A DNA stretch of 64,000 nt from positions 41,603,650 through 41,667,649 of the forward strand of contig OX328098.1 in NCBI GenBank assembly GCA_946811185.2, in the 5' to 3' direction. Positions 21,820-31,449 of the stretch are shown one piece after another; within the stretch, counting starts at the first letter, position 1, and each line of letters begins with the position of its first letter. This DNA comes from Hippopus hippopus (lineage: Eukaryota; Mollusca; Bivalvia; Cardiida; Cardiidae). The notes under the pieces were generated by a model. That model did no database searches and was not told where the DNA came from. It saw only the letters and a list, made by a program, of their open reading frames with translations. The position numbers and the translations under genes are program-made.

Positions 21820-22107
21820 ACCCAAAAAAACATGAACAAATGTGTAAGACCAAATCATTTTATTTCAAATCTTCTTCGAACATATTATTTTTTGACTACC
21901 AAAATCAAACAGAAAACAACCAAGATTAGAAAACTTAATACTTTTTTCATTTGAAATAACTAACTCTGACATTACTTTGTACAACTGAATTATTGTTTTG
22001 GTAACTCAAACTTCAAATATGCTTGCTTGACCCTTTTTGCAATGGACACTTTATAGGCCTTTGCACAATGGATATACATGTATACGACATGTAAAACACC
22101 AGCCCAC

Positions 22108-22407
22108 ATATTCACCAACCATTATGCTTCTAAACAGCATTCTTATTACTCTAATTTTCACGGATTTTCTAAATTTTAAGTAAAACATCTTTTGATTGGC
22201 TACACAAGATAGCCATTAAAACATTAGGACTTATTTTAACCATTATGATTGTAAATAACATTCTTAGTGTAATTTTAAGGAACTTTCTAAATTTATAGGT
22301 AACAGTTTTTGATTGGCTAAACCAGATAGCAATTCAGAATTGTGTAACATGTACCTTTAAAATTCATGATGAGGTTAAGAATGCCATCCAGGATGGTTGG
22401 TGAATAT
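22108..22407. mobile_element. Family F MITE with 13-bp perfect TIRs
   Basis: ATATTCACCAACC at the left is mirrored by GGTTGGTGAATAT at the right. The inside is two diverged direct copies of a ~100-bp unit (TTTTGATTGGCTACACAAGA and TTTTGATTGGCTAAACCAGA). A related fragment begins with TATTCACCAACCC near 18630. Confidence 0.85.
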
Positions 22408-22414
22408 ATGTTTT

Positions 22415-22858
22415 CTAACCTTTTACCCAACAACAAAATTTAAGATTGATTGATTGATTGTATGGTGTTTAACGCCATTTTCAACATTATTTCAGTTATA
22501 TCGTGGCGGCCAGTGCACCTATCCATGCTTTCCTGGAGTCTCTTTTACCACATAATCATCATCGAAACAATGGTCAGCGGTGGGAGAGGAATGAATCCTG
22601 TCGCAGTGACTATCATCAATCCTCAGAAAGAAATTGGCCGAGCCAGGGATCAAAATTTAAGACAAGTAATCCAAATTGAAAGCATTTGCAGATCACAAAT
22701 TAAAGGTGGCTCAAATGATGAAATTTGTCTTTGATAGGGTAGGAAACATTGTAGTAAAGGAGGAAATGCTGGTTACCAACATTTCTCCTTTTTCCAACAA
22801 TGTTTTTTCCAAAGTCATTAGAAGCTGGGATTGTATGGTTAAGGGTAAAATCACAATG
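22415..22858 (+). mobile_element. Family A MITE split by a SINE
   Basis: The left part is CTAACCTTTTACCCAACAAC up to CAAAATTTAAGA (22434-22445). It resumes at a second CAAAATTTAAGA (22651-22662) and runs through the long flank, a palindrome with paired loss (AAATGCTGGTTACCAACATT) and the short flank to GTATGGTTAAGGGTAA. Confidence 0.92.
22446..22650 (-). repeat. SINE (family 1) inserted in a MITE, 5' truncated
   Basis: The poly-(GATT) tail is at the left, the family 1 body follows, and it stops at TTGGCCGAGCCAGGGAT before the tRNA-like head. Twelve-base direct repeats CAAAATTTAAGA flank it exactly, the sign of target-primed insertion by a LINE reverse transcriptase. Confidence 0.93.
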
Positions 22859-23145
22859 TCTTATTATTTGAAAGTGTAGATGCATGATCAGACTGCACAA
22901 AATGTACAGATTTTAACTACTTAAACTAGTACTGATTGTACTGATTTCACATGCAACTGAGAGTGCCTTTGACAGTTACTTTAGAAGACACTACAGGCAT
23001 ACCATAATAATAGTGTTATGAATGACAGAAATTCAGTTATATTTAAACATTTTTCAAAACTATGTTCTTTCCCCTTTCTACCATTGTCATTTTCATGGAA
23101 GGTAAAGCCACCTGTACCTTTGTTATTACAGGGTATACTCTTCTT

Positions 23146-23345
23146 AGCCCATTACAAAACAATCTAATGTATTAACAGCCCTGAGAAAAAGGCCTTAGAA
23201 AACAATATGGGAGTAGGACAAAACCCTGGTTACCAGCATTTTCTCTTTCATTAACAATGTTTTCTACAACTTCTATGAGAAATCCCAATATTTGAGCCAC
23301 ATATGATTTAGTGTCTGTAAATGCTTTCAAAATGGACAACCTAAA
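23146..23345 (-). mobile_element. Worn family A MITE
   Basis: Left end TTAGCCCATTACAAAACAAT, centre CCCTGGTTACCAGCATTTTC, body AAATGCTTTCAAAATGGAC. The right TIR is lost against a family B-like fragment. Confidence 0.75.
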
Positions 23346-23436
23346 ATTCAGACTGCATGTTAAGTGCCATTTGATCTTAATCTAAACTGTTTGCAAAAGT
23401 AACTAACATTTACATGTAGCTTAGTTGTATTGGAGT

Positions 23437-23664
23437 TAAATCTTTACCAAACATCATTTTTTTTACTCTTCCATATTGAATGCAGTTGCAGACAATACAT
23501 TTAGTGTGACTCAAGCAATGGGATTCTCATCTGAAAGGGTAGAAAACAATGTGAGAAAAGTAGAAAATGCTGGTAGCTGGATTTTTTTTCCTATACTCTT
23601 AAAGTCTTTAAGAGTTTCCCTCTTCTTTGGGGTTGTTTAAACACTGTATTGACTGGTAAAGGAT
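23437..23664 (+). mobile_element. Family A MITE, right palindrome arm diverged
   Basis: TTAAATCTTTACCAAACATC at the left and GACTGGTAAAGGATCAA at the right. The left arm is AAAAGTAGAAAATGCTGGT; the right arm is replaced by AGCTGGATTTTTTTTCC. Confidence 0.82.
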
Positions 23665-23978
23665 CAAGGTACCAACAAATCAAATAAACAAAATTTAATA
23701 CAAAAATTCTGATGAGTGTATGAAAAAGATGAAAATTTCTAAGCACCAACCTCAGTGACACATTCCCTTCTTCAAACCATCATTTTACCATTTCAGTACA
23801 AAAACTATTCTTGTACAAATACAATTTGTTACACTTCTGCTAACACCAGCTTTGCAAAAATTGTGGAAAAAGGAGAAATTGCCTGAGACAAGCAATTGCC
23901 TGAGACATGCAATTGCTCCTTGCTCTCTCTTTTTTTTTTTTATAATTGGAAACGAAGATAGTATAAACCTGTATTTAT

Positions 23979-24224
23979 GCTGTGTGAAATGGGAGCTTCA
24001 TGCATCTGCAAAAAGTATCGACCCATGTCAGCCTGTGTAGTCTGCAAAGGCTGACACAGGACAAAACTTTTGCTTTATGTAAATTTTCTGTATGTGAAAG
24101 GACCGTTCTACCCCAAGATCCAGTCGATTGTGAGACTAAATGGATTTCATGGATCCATAATCATGTGATGACTTGCTTGGTATATTGCATCACAGAGATG
24201 CATTAAACCCAATCTTGCCAGAGC
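23979..24224. mobile_element. Family C MITE
   Basis: Starts GCTGTGTGAAATGGGAGCTT and ends AACCCAATCTTGCCAGAGC. The internal hairpin is worn (TGTCAGCCTGTG facing AAGGCTGACACAG). Confidence 0.82.
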
Positions 24225-24345
24225 ATGGCTCAATATATATTCTATGTTATGTTTGAAAGCAATATCATTTTTCTGACTTCATTGTGTAAACTGTAAAAGT
24301 TCTGAGTATGATCTCACTTACAGCTTAATATAAAGCGATGGACTA

Positions 24346-24532
24346 ACTTTATTACCAAATGACAAAATTTTAGACTGGTCCAAATTGAAAGAAATTGCAG
24401 ACACAAATGTGTCTCATTTAACGAGTTTGGCTTCAAACAGATAGAAAAAATGCTGGCTGCCAGCACTTTCTTCTTTTTCCAAAATGTTTACATATTAATT
24501 CTTCCCAAGGGTTGTCTCTGACGAAAGGTTAA
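24346..24532 (+). mobile_element. Family A MITE with shortened palindrome
   Basis: TTTATTACCAAATGACAAAA at the left. The palindrome is cut to AAAAAATGCTGGCTGCCAGC. It ends CTGACGAAAGGTTAA. Confidence 0.78.
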
Positions 24533-24565
24533 ACCATTACCTCCGAGAACAAGTTTGCAAGATCT

Positions 24566-24712
24566 TTTAACTTTTACCACACGACAAAATTTGAGACATG
24601 CCCAAATTGAAAGCATTTGCAGACGACAATTTAACTCTAGCTCAAATAATGGGACTTACCTTTGGAAGTAGAAAACATTGTAGGAAAAGGAAAACATACT
24701 GGTTGCCAGAAT
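24566..24712 (+). mobile_element. Family A fragment, 3' truncated
   Basis: Left TIR TTTTACCACACGACAAAAT, the long flank with AAAGCATTTGCAGACGACAA, and the left arm up to TACTGGTTGCCAGAATTTC, where it stops. Confidence 0.75.
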
Positions 24713-24995
24713 TTCGGTTTAATATATGAAAACAAGTGAAACCTTTGTGGCAAAAGGTCAACTAATGAGCTAGTAATTAAACACAGGATAAGACAGACCA
24801 AACTCTGCCCATATTTGATAACAGGCTTTTTCAAAAATTTATCAAACAACCGTGACATGTGAAGTGGCATGAATTTGGTACAATGATGGTTTGCTATGGA
24901 AAATATGTCCAAACATGATAAAAATATGATAGAAATGAACTGTTTGTAATTACGATCCTAACAACAAAATTGTCCAACACCACATAGGCTATCTT
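24713..24995. other. Non-coding, nothing recognised
   Basis: Includes TTTGTGGCAAAAGGTCAACT and an open frame on the minus strand (24637-24912) without recognisable content. Confidence 0.35.
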
Positions 24996-25224
24996 TTAAC
25001 CCTTTACCAAACAATCACATGTTTCAACAACCCTGGAAAGACAGGCCTTTGAAAACATAGTGAGGAAAGGAAAAAATGCTAGTAACCAGTATTTTATCCT
25101 GTTCCCACAATGTTTTCTACCCTGTCAAAAAGAAATACCTTCATTTAAGCCACACTTAATATGTCTTCAGCAAATGCTTTCTCTTTGACCAAATTTATGA
25201 TTTTGTCATCTGGTAAAGGGTTAA
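24996..25224 (-). mobile_element. Family A MITE, complete
   Basis: TTAACCCTTTACCAAACAAT to ATCTGGTAAAGGGTTAA. The palindrome has several unpaired changes (AAAATGCTAGTAACCAGTAT). Confidence 0.93.
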
Positions 25225-25435
25225 ACCTTCTGAAATTCCAAGTATGAAGAGTTTCTCAAAGTGTAAATATGTACAGGAAAATTACTTCTTGAATAATAGG
25301 GACAACATTGAAGGAAAAAGTTCTCAAATGCTGTCCATCACATGGATGTCTGCAGGAAATTGTGTGGTAACTAACATGTCTGGACTTGTATTTATGAATG
25401 GCTTGTATTTACCAATCATTCTATTGATACTCTCA

Positions 25436-25652
25436 AACAAGAAGGCCATGATGGCCCAGTATAGCTCCACTGGCTTCTATTACCTGTAAGCAGGCTGTAA
25501 ATTGGAAAGGATGTGACAGTAGTTATCCATTAGCAGCCATGCCAGCGGGAGCAATTTCCTTTGGCTGACCAAGATTCTATCATAAAACCTGAAGGAGGTC
25601 AACCAAATAGACATATATGCAAAGCATGAATAAATTCTGACCCATAGTTTTG
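25436..25652. repeat. Family D/E terminal fragment and flank
   Basis: ACAAGAAGGCCATGATGGCC followed by CAGTATAGCTCCACTGGC looks like two family D ends placed back to back. The rest up to the SINE shows nothing recognised. Confidence 0.45.
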
Positions 25653-25920
25653 ACTGACTGATCAAATGTATGGTGTTTACCACCATTTTCAACATTATTT
25701 CATTTATATCCTAGTAGCCAGTGCACCTGTACAATATTCTTTCCAAGCCACTGGCTGTCTCCCACGTAAGCACTGAAAACAATGACCAGCAGTGAGAGAG
25801 GAATGAATCCTGTCTTAATGACCATCATCAATCCTCAGAAAGAAATTTGCCAAGCTTGGGATTTGAACCAGAGACCCTCTGCTTTCAAGTCCTGTATGCT
25901 ACCAACTGCTCGGCCCTAAG
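25652..25920 (-). repeat. tRNA-derived SINE (family 1), near full length
   Basis: Tail GACTGACTGATCAAATG at the left, family 1 body (GACCAGCAGTGAGAGAGGAA), and a head whose minus strand has GAGCAGTTGGTAGCATACAG and GGTTCAAATCCCAAGC as A and B boxes. Confidence 0.85.
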
Positions 25921-26127
25921 TTTTGAGAGCAAGGTTGGGGATTTTTTAATTGCTTTACAAGCTTTTTTTAAATTCTGAAAAAAAAAAAAAAAAACCTGGT
26001 GATCTTTCATGCAAAATATAGATAAATTCTGATAAACAGTTTTCTTAAAAAAAAAAAATCTTCAAAATCTCCTCTGTGGCTGATACAGAGAAAAAAGCTG
26101 CCCCCCATAAGGGCCATGACAGTCGAT

Positions 26128-26301
26128 TATTTCTTGATCGAAAGACAAATTTTGGACATTAAAAAATCCAAAGCATTTGCATGCAATAAATTAAATCTAG
26201 TTCAAATTGTTGGATCTGCCTTCAGTAGGGTAGATAACATTTTGGAAAAAGGAGATATTCTTCAGTGTTATTAAAACTCAGGACTCTATGGTAAAAGGTT
26301 A
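26128..26301 (+). mobile_element. Family A MITE, right palindrome arm lost
   Basis: The long flank (CCAAAGCATTTGCATGCAAT) and left arm end at GGAAAAAGGAGATATTC, continuing straight into the short flank and CTATGGTAAAAGGTTAA. Confidence 0.78.
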
Positions 26302-26437
26302 ACACAAATTATGATTTATCAAAATAAGTTCAAAACTCCTCATGAACACAAAATGGAACTCTTTGGTTTATGTATAAAATAAATCTACAATACAATATTA
26401 CAATACAAACTGATTAATGTAAAAGTATTATAAACAA

Positions 26438-26662
26438 TTAACCCTTTACAAAACAATCCTAACTTCTAACTACCTCAGAGAGAAAGGACTTGGAAATAAT
26501 TTTTGGAAAAGAAGAAAATGCTGATAGCCAGCATTTACTCTTTTTTTTAATCACAATGATTTCCATGCGTTCAAGGGCAAATGCCGTTACTTCAGCCACA
26601 TGTCATCTGCAAATGCTTTCAATTTGGTTGAGTCTGAAATTCTGTCATCTAGTAAAGAGCTA
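26438..26662 (-). mobile_element. Family A MITE, diverged
   Basis: TTAACCCTTTACAAAACAAT at the left and ATCTAGTAAAGAGCTAA at the right, with centre AATGCTGATAGCCAGCATTT. Confidence 0.88.
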
Positions 26663-26830
26663 AGGTCATATTCAAAGTCACACAATCTATATCAAATATC
26701 TTACACAAAACCCAAAACTTAAGAAACAAACTTAAGTAATGAAAAACATACTACAAAAAAAAATCAAAATAATGAAATGTGACAATTTTCAAATAAATTC
26801 TTGATTAAATTTTTGATTTCTTAAATTAAC

Positions 26831-27340
26831 ATGGGGGTCAGAACAGCCCTTAATTGCTCACCTGAGAACATTTTCAGCTTTTTGAACAAGAAGTTTGTTT
26901 TAAAGTTTACAATATATATTGCCCAACTAAAATTTGTGACCTTTGGGGTGGGACCAAACTTGATGCCAGGGCAATACTTTGAATATTCTTGATAGAGGTT
27001 TCTGATATTGTGCTACATACCAAATACTACAGCTCTAGGCTAACTGATTAGTAAGAAGATTCTTCAGATTTTTAATAGATAAACCTATGTAGAACTTGGG
27101 ACCCCCAGGGATAGGTGATTATTGACCCCAGAGCCAAAAGTTTATGACCCTTGGTTGAGATCTACCTGAAAATCCTATTTACAAAATTTGGTAGCCCTAG
27201 GCCTAATGATAAGGAAGAAGAGGTTTTTACATTTTCACTCTATAAGCTAATGTAAATCTTTTGACTGGGCAAATTTTGACCCATGGGCTAAAACTTGAAC
27301 AATCATTGTTAAAGTGATACAAAGTCCCTTGGGGTATTTT
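26831..27340. repeat. Diverged family E/D repeat
   Basis: Begins ACATGGGGGTCAGAACAGCC followed by TTGCTCACCTGAGAAC. Units resemble family D read backwards (ATTTGGTAGCCCTAGGCCTA). The right end is not clear. Confidence 0.55.
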
Positions 27341-27873
27341 CAGATTTTTACCCCATAATTTTCAAAAGAATTGTGTCTCAAATGTCACAAGCTCAATTGC
27401 ATGTTTCGATTATAAGGGATCATATTCACATAAATACAACGATGTCATATCTGGCCTCATAAAATCTATGAAGAAGAAAATTATCTATGTTATGAAAAAA
27501 TGAACAGAAAACTTCAAATACTTTACCAACTGTCACAACTGACTAGAACTCTAATTATTCATCGAGACTTTTGTTCTCTAGTAATGAAGAATATATTGAT
27601 ATTCAAAATAATGAAACAGAAAACTTCAAATACTGTTCTAAAATGGAAATGATAATTAACGATGAAAAAAGGCCTTGATAGAAATTCTTGTGACACACAA
27701 ACTGATTTATCAAAACCTGAAGTTTTGAATTGTCAAAATTGCATACGCCATTTTGTAATCTAGAATTTGAAAACTATTACAAAACAAAAAATGTCTCAAC
27801 ACATGCAAAATTCTCTGCACTGATTTCAGAATGCTTCTGTAAGTTTCTCCCTTTAAGATCTGCCCTCTACAGA

Positions 27874-27879
27874 TTTATT
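27874..27879 (-). terminator. Candidate poly(A) signal AATAAA for PHPT1
   Basis: AATAAA on the minus strand begins 68 bases downstream of the TAG stop at 27947-27949. It is the first such hexamer after the stop and sits at a normal 3' UTR distance, but the cleavage site is not visible. Confidence 0.5.
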
Positions 27880-27946
27880 TCCCTGTTTCCTGTCACTAGG
27901 AGTGGCTTCCCTTGTAAAAATTCACATGTATAAACACACATACACA

Positions 27947-28042
27947 CTAGTAGCCGTCATTATTCCATGATATGTTGTCATATTCCCGAAACTTCTTGCC
28001 TATCAAGTGGGCTGTTATAGAATGGTTGGCTTGACCATAACC
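27947..28042 (-). CDS. PHPT1: PHPT1-like phosphohistidine phosphatase, last coding exon
   Basis: This 96-nt exon follows an acceptor (CTTTACAG) and opens in phase 0. It encodes 31 residues beginning GYGQANHS and ending WNNDGY, then TAG. The family ends in almost the same way (the human protein ends in NDGY, from memory), and the YG..(A/Q)xH pattern near the start matches the conserved stretch after the second beta-alpha unit. The phase matches the donor of the exon at 30866-30990 exactly, so the two join without a shift. PHPT1 removes phosphate from phosphohistidine in cytosolic proteins. The C-terminus is conserved in the family. The assignment is strong; expression is not known. Confidence 0.9.
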   Translation of the reverse strand, partial: GYGQANHSITAHLIGKKFREYDNISWNNDGY

Positions 28043-28228
28043 CTGTAAAGAAAAGAATTATAGTGGCTTTACACTTGGACTGACCATACAATAACAGACT
28101 GTCAACTTAACAATAATTTCCATCATTTTAAATGTTATGATTTATGTCTAAATGCATTTTGTTTTGTTTACTTTTGGCTGCTACTGTGCCTTTAAGGTTG
28201 GTCTTGTCTAGAATATCTCAGCAAAGCC

Positions 28229-28292
28229 GGCAGTGTAGATCAAAGATCAGACTGCATGTTCTGTGCAGTCTGATCTTTGATCTACACTGCCC
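28229..28292. repeat. Family B foldback element, near-perfect palindrome
   Basis: GGCAGTGTAGATCAAAGATC is mirrored by GATCTTTGATCTACACTGCC over about 29 bases per arm, with only a few central bases (GCATGTTCTGTGC). It has the best-preserved arms in the window. Confidence 0.92.
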
Positions 28293-28513
28293 GCATAAGC
28301 AATTAAGTACAGGTTTAGCATTACACCAGTTAATAATCTACCTGTATAAACTTTTCCACCCAAAGTTCATTCTCTCCCATGGTAAACAAAACCTCTGCTC
28401 TCCATATCCTAAATATTGTTGTGCTAAACAGATGTGATGGATACTCTCAGTCAGTGTAAATGATGCAGATACTGCAATTTCACTGTTTATGGTCAGAATA
28501 TCTAGCAAAGCAG

Positions 28514-28577
28514 CAGACAGTGTAGATCCAAGATCTGACTCCATATTCTGTTCAGTCTGATCTTGATCTACACTGTA
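28514..28577. repeat. Family B foldback element
   Basis: CAGACAGTGTAGATCCAAGA faces TCTTGATCTACACTGTAGG. It lies less than 250 bases from the previous copy and shares the flanking word AATATCTAGCAAAGC, also seen as AATATCTCAGCAAAGC, so the full element is larger than the hairpin. Confidence 0.85.
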
Positions 28578-28730
28578 GGCACAAGTAATTGAAGCAATGT
28601 TCAGCTGTACAAGGGTAAATGAATGGAATTCCTGGAAAAAGACTGTTGACTGAAGGCTCCTCACTGTAATTAACTGTCAATTTGGGAGTATTTACCCCTA
28701 GTTAATCTAAAACTTTCACTAATCCTTCTC

Positions 28731-29212
28731 TTACCCTCTGCCTGACAACCCCTTTGTTTATACAACCCTGAAGAGGAAGGCTATTGATAACAATGTGGGA
28801 AAAGGAGAAAATGCTGTGAATGCTCTCAACTCTATCAGAAACAACTCCCATCATTTGAGCCACATTTCATTATTTGTAGTCTGCAAATGCTTTCAATTTG
28901 GTTTGTTTGTGTTGGTGTTTAACAACGTTTTAACAGCTTTAGGTCATATCATTGCAGTTAGTGCACCTACAAATGTGTTTTCTGACTTTCTCACACCAGT
29001 GCTGACACAACTTTCTTTCCAAGTCACTGACTACTTTTCACGCATGCACCAGAGGTCAGAAGTGAAAAATTGCCATAGAGAAAGTTTGCAAGTTAACCAG
29101 GCATCGAACCTGCAACCATCAGGTCACAAGTCTGATACCCTGACCACTGAGTAACCCAGCTGGGCTGTTTGATTTGGACAAGCCTACAATGTTGTAGTCT
29201 GGTTAGAGTTAA
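28731..29212 (-). mobile_element. Family A MITE split by a SINE
   Basis: Left part 28731-28901 has a truncated palindrome (AAGGAGAAAATGCTGTGAAT) and the body up to GCTTTCAATTTGG. The rest resumes at GATTTGGACAAGCCTACAAT (29171) and ends GTCTGGTTAGAGTTAA. Confidence 0.85.
28902..29171 (-). repeat. tRNA-derived SINE inside a MITE
   Basis: The minus-strand head is at the right (CTGGGTTACTCAGTGGTCAG, then GGTTCGATGCCTGG as B box), and the tail at the left ends TTTGTTTGTGTTGGTGTTT. ATTTGG occurs on both sides (28896-28901 and 29172-29177). Confidence 0.82.
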
Positions 29213-29340
29213 CTCTTTACCAGGCAATCTCATGTTTTAACAAACCCTAGGGGAGGTTGCAACTGGAAACATTATGAGACAAGCTAAAAGAGCCGTTAAC
29301 TAGCAATGTTTTGAACTCTTTCAGAGACAAATCTTATCAA
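29209..29340 (-). mobile_element. Family A fragment
   Basis: Starts TTAACTCTTTACCAGGCAAT, sharing the TTAA of the previous copy. The palindrome is mostly lost (GAGCCGTTAACTAGCAATG), and it merges into the next copy. Confidence 0.7.
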
Positions 29341-29553
29341 ACAACAAAATTTAACACTGGTTCAAATTCAAAGCATTTGCAGATGATGTAATAAATGTGG
29401 CTGAAAAAAAGGATTCTACTGTGAAGGGTCAGAAAACATAGTGGGAAAAGAAAAAAATGCTGGTTACCAGCATTTTCTCCTTTTCCAACCAAGTTTTCGA
29501 ACCTTTTACAACTCAGGGCCGTAAAAACTCAGGATTCTGTAGTAAAGCTTTAA
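29341..29553 (+). mobile_element. Family A MITE
   Basis: CAAACAACAAAATTTAACAC and the long flank, the palindrome with TGCTGGTTACCAGCATTTTC, and the right end GTAGTAAAGCTTTAA shared with the next copy. The left TIR is worn. Confidence 0.82.
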
Positions 29554-30006
29554 ACCTTTACCACACAATCTCAAGTTTTAACAACCTTGATAGAAAAAGC
29601 TTTAAAAATATTGTGGGAAAAGGAGAAAATGCTGTTAACCAGCATTTTCTCCTTTTCCCACAATGTATTCTACTCTATCAAAGACAGAAATTGTCATATT
29701 AGCAACATTTAACCCATTACCACACAACAAAATTTTAGCCTTGTCCAAACTGAAAGAAGTTGCAGACGACATAATTATTCAGTGTGGCTCAAATTGTGCA
29801 AATTTTCTTTGATAGGGTAGAAAACATTGTGGGAAAAGGAGAAAATGCTGGTTACTAGCATTTTCTCCTTTTCCCACAATGTTTTCAAAAAGTTTCTTTC
29901 TCAGGGTCGTTAAAAGTCGGTATTGTGCGGTATAGGGTTAATCTGTCATCTGTAAATGCTTTGAAGTTGGACAATTCTTGTATTTTGTCGTGTGGTAAAG
30001 CTTTAA
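29550..30006 (-). mobile_element. Family A MITE hosting another family A MITE
   Basis: The host left part is 29550-29712, from TTAAACCTTTACCACACAAT to AGCAACATTTAA. The right part, from 29938, reads TTAATCTGTCATCTGTAAAT and ends GTGTGGTAAAGCTTTAA. Together the two parts make one normal copy with a single TTAA between GCAACAT and TCTGTC, where uninterrupted copies read CACATTTAATTTGTCGTCTG. Confidence 0.95.
29709..29941 (+). mobile_element. Family A MITE nested in a family A MITE
   Basis: A complete + copy, TTAACCCATTACCACACAAC to GTGCGGTATAGGGTTAA, with a near-perfect palindrome (one change, GGTTACTAGC). It sits in the TTAA of the host body, and that TTAA is duplicated on both sides. This shows directly that the family inserts at TTAA. 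Confidence 0.95.
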
Positions 30007-30119
30007 ATGCCCATCACTTATTAGTAGGTGCTTAACACAGTTCCGAGAAGTATTTCTGATTTTTTGAAGGCAGTCAATGTTCCTTAAGCACGTTCACTTT
30101 CAACTGCTTTATCCACAAA

Positions 30120-30290
30120 GTAACCATTCCCTAGATGATAAAGTTAAATACTTCTCCATTGTGAAACATCTGTTGATGACAAATAATGAGATTTGTCTTT
30201 CAAACGGTAAAAAAGATTTTCCGAAAGGGAGAGGGAGAAAATGCTGGGGGGCGGGTATTAAAACTCAGGATTGGTTGGTAAAGGGTTTTA
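30120..30290 (+). mobile_element. Worn family A fragment
   Basis: Recognised by AATAATGAGATTTGTCTTTC, GAGGGAGAAAATGCTGGGG and CAGGATTGGTTGGTAAAGGG. The right palindrome arm is gone. Confidence 0.6.
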
Positions 30291-30734
30291 TTACTTTTTC
30301 AGACAACCACAATTCAACCACAAACATCCACCTACTACTGCCAGTTTAGTTACAGATTATTTTCTCACCCCAAACACTTATTCCATTAAAATCAGAGTGT
30401 GGAGCTGAGTCACTAAATCAAGCCAAATCCTTGTAAATATGAGACCAAAATATCTTACAAGTCTCACAAAATATCAACCAATGTAGATGCCAGATCAAAC
30501 TGCATGTTATCTGCAGTCTGATCTTGATCTTCATCACCTGAGTAAGCTTTCAATGCTATATCAGTCATAATACACAGCAACTCACTAGCTCTTGACTTGT
30601 ATTTCTTCAGTTTCATCTTTACTCCAATGACTTTACTGTGTAACCTTGGCCTTGAATCTTCATCAATAAATAAATCATTGCCACACTGATGCAAATTATT
30701 ATTTTTTTGAATCCATGCAAAAGAGAGAGAGACT

Positions 30735-30737
<3 letters not shown>

Positions 30738-30768
<31 letters not shown>
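30738..30768. repeat. (GA)n microsatellite
   Basis: About 15 GA units with looser GACAGA repeats on the right. Long open frames through it on both strands are low-complexity artefacts. Confidence 0.95.
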
Positions 30769-30771
<3 letters not shown>

Positions 30772-30865
30772 ACTGACAGAAAGAGACACACAGAGAGACT
30801 GATACAGAGCGACAGAGACAGAATAAGGTGTAAAAAGTTGCATTTGTCTTCAAGCTGCTACCTAC

Positions 30866-30990
30866 CTGTGAATAGCCATAAATTTCTATTTTCTTTTTAC
30901 CAGGTTCATGCAGTATTCTTCCTCCCCCTACACATTCACAATCTAGCCCAGTATCTTCTATATCTGGTGTTATTTCATCAAAAATGTCAG
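30866..30990 (-). CDS. PHPT1: PHPT1-like phosphohistidine phosphatase, internal exon
   Basis: This 125-nt exon lies between acceptor TTTTTTCAG and donor CACAG|GTAGGT. It opens in phase 1 and closes in phase 0, encoding ADIFDEITPDIE, then LDCECVGGGRILH, then IEIYGYSQ. These match the PHPT1/janus family signature (ADIYD..., CDCECLGGGRI, GYS; human sequence recalled). The two cysteines before GGG and the arginine after it are kept. The first Cys of the human CDCEC run is Leu here. The catalytic histidine is the residue just before ADI in the family, so it belongs to the preceding exon, which I could not locate between 30991 and the right edge. Intron phase at this border agrees with a split codon giving Ala. 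Confidence 0.9.
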
Positions 30991-31032
30991 CTGAAAAAAG
31001 ACAAAAAAAACCATATACACAAATCAACACAA

Positions 31033-31397
31033 TTAACCCTTTACAAAACAATCAAATGTTTTAAGGACCCAAAGAAAATGGCCTTTGTAAACACTGAGGG
31101 AAAAGGAGATAATGCTGATAACTAGCATTAATTTTTCTCCTTCTTGGCTTTCTTTTTTAGCTCTAGTAGTTGTTTATTTTCTCTATGAAATCTTATTTCA
31201 ATACAGGTTTTTTATAGTTTAATGTCTCTGTCTATGCCAGTTACCTAAATGGTACATGTATAATATGGAAGAAGGATGATACAAGGCCATCATCACTCTC
31301 TTGTTAATCAAACAATATTTCTACTCTTTCATCTATAGACAAATTTCTTTATTTTAGCCACTTTTGTTATCTGCAAATGCTTTCAATTTGGATTTGC
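31033..31397 (-). mobile_element. Family A MITE split by a short family D element
   Basis: 31033-31158 runs from TTAACCCTTTACAAAACAAT through a worn palindrome (AATGCTGATAACTAGCATTA). It resumes at 31306 with ATCAAACAATATTTCTACTC and CTGCAAATGCTTTCAATTTG, where a SINE-like sequence cuts it. Confidence 0.72.
31159..31305 (+). mobile_element. Short family D-type element, 147 bp
   Basis: AGCTCTAGTAGTTGTTTATT at the left and GATACAAGGCCATCATCACT...TTGTT at the right match the ends of 11911-12284 at lower identity. It is inserted in a family A copy, as the element at 10491 is. Confidence 0.6.
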
Positions 31398-31449
31398 TCC
31401 AAACCTAGTCCTGGTGACTGGTAGTCACATGTTACCACCATGCCACAAC

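Larger units (their letters stand above)
28043..30865 (-). other. PHPT1 intron filled with mobile elements
   Basis: The intron between the two PHPT1 coding exons is about 2.8 kb. It runs from donor CACAG|GTAGG at 30865 to acceptor TTTACAG at 28043. It contains two family B foldback elements, a MITE split by a SINE, a MITE nested in a MITE and a GA microsatellite. Two in-phase coding exons with good splice sites indicate that these insertions are tolerated as intronic sequence. Confidence 0.8.

Noticed and set aside
30464..31051. A 195-residue open frame on the minus strand
   Set aside because: Only the part at 30866-30990 (ADIFDE to GYSQ) is coding; it is bounded by clean splice sites. The rest translates intron, the GA microsatellite (S/L repeats) and a family B repeat.
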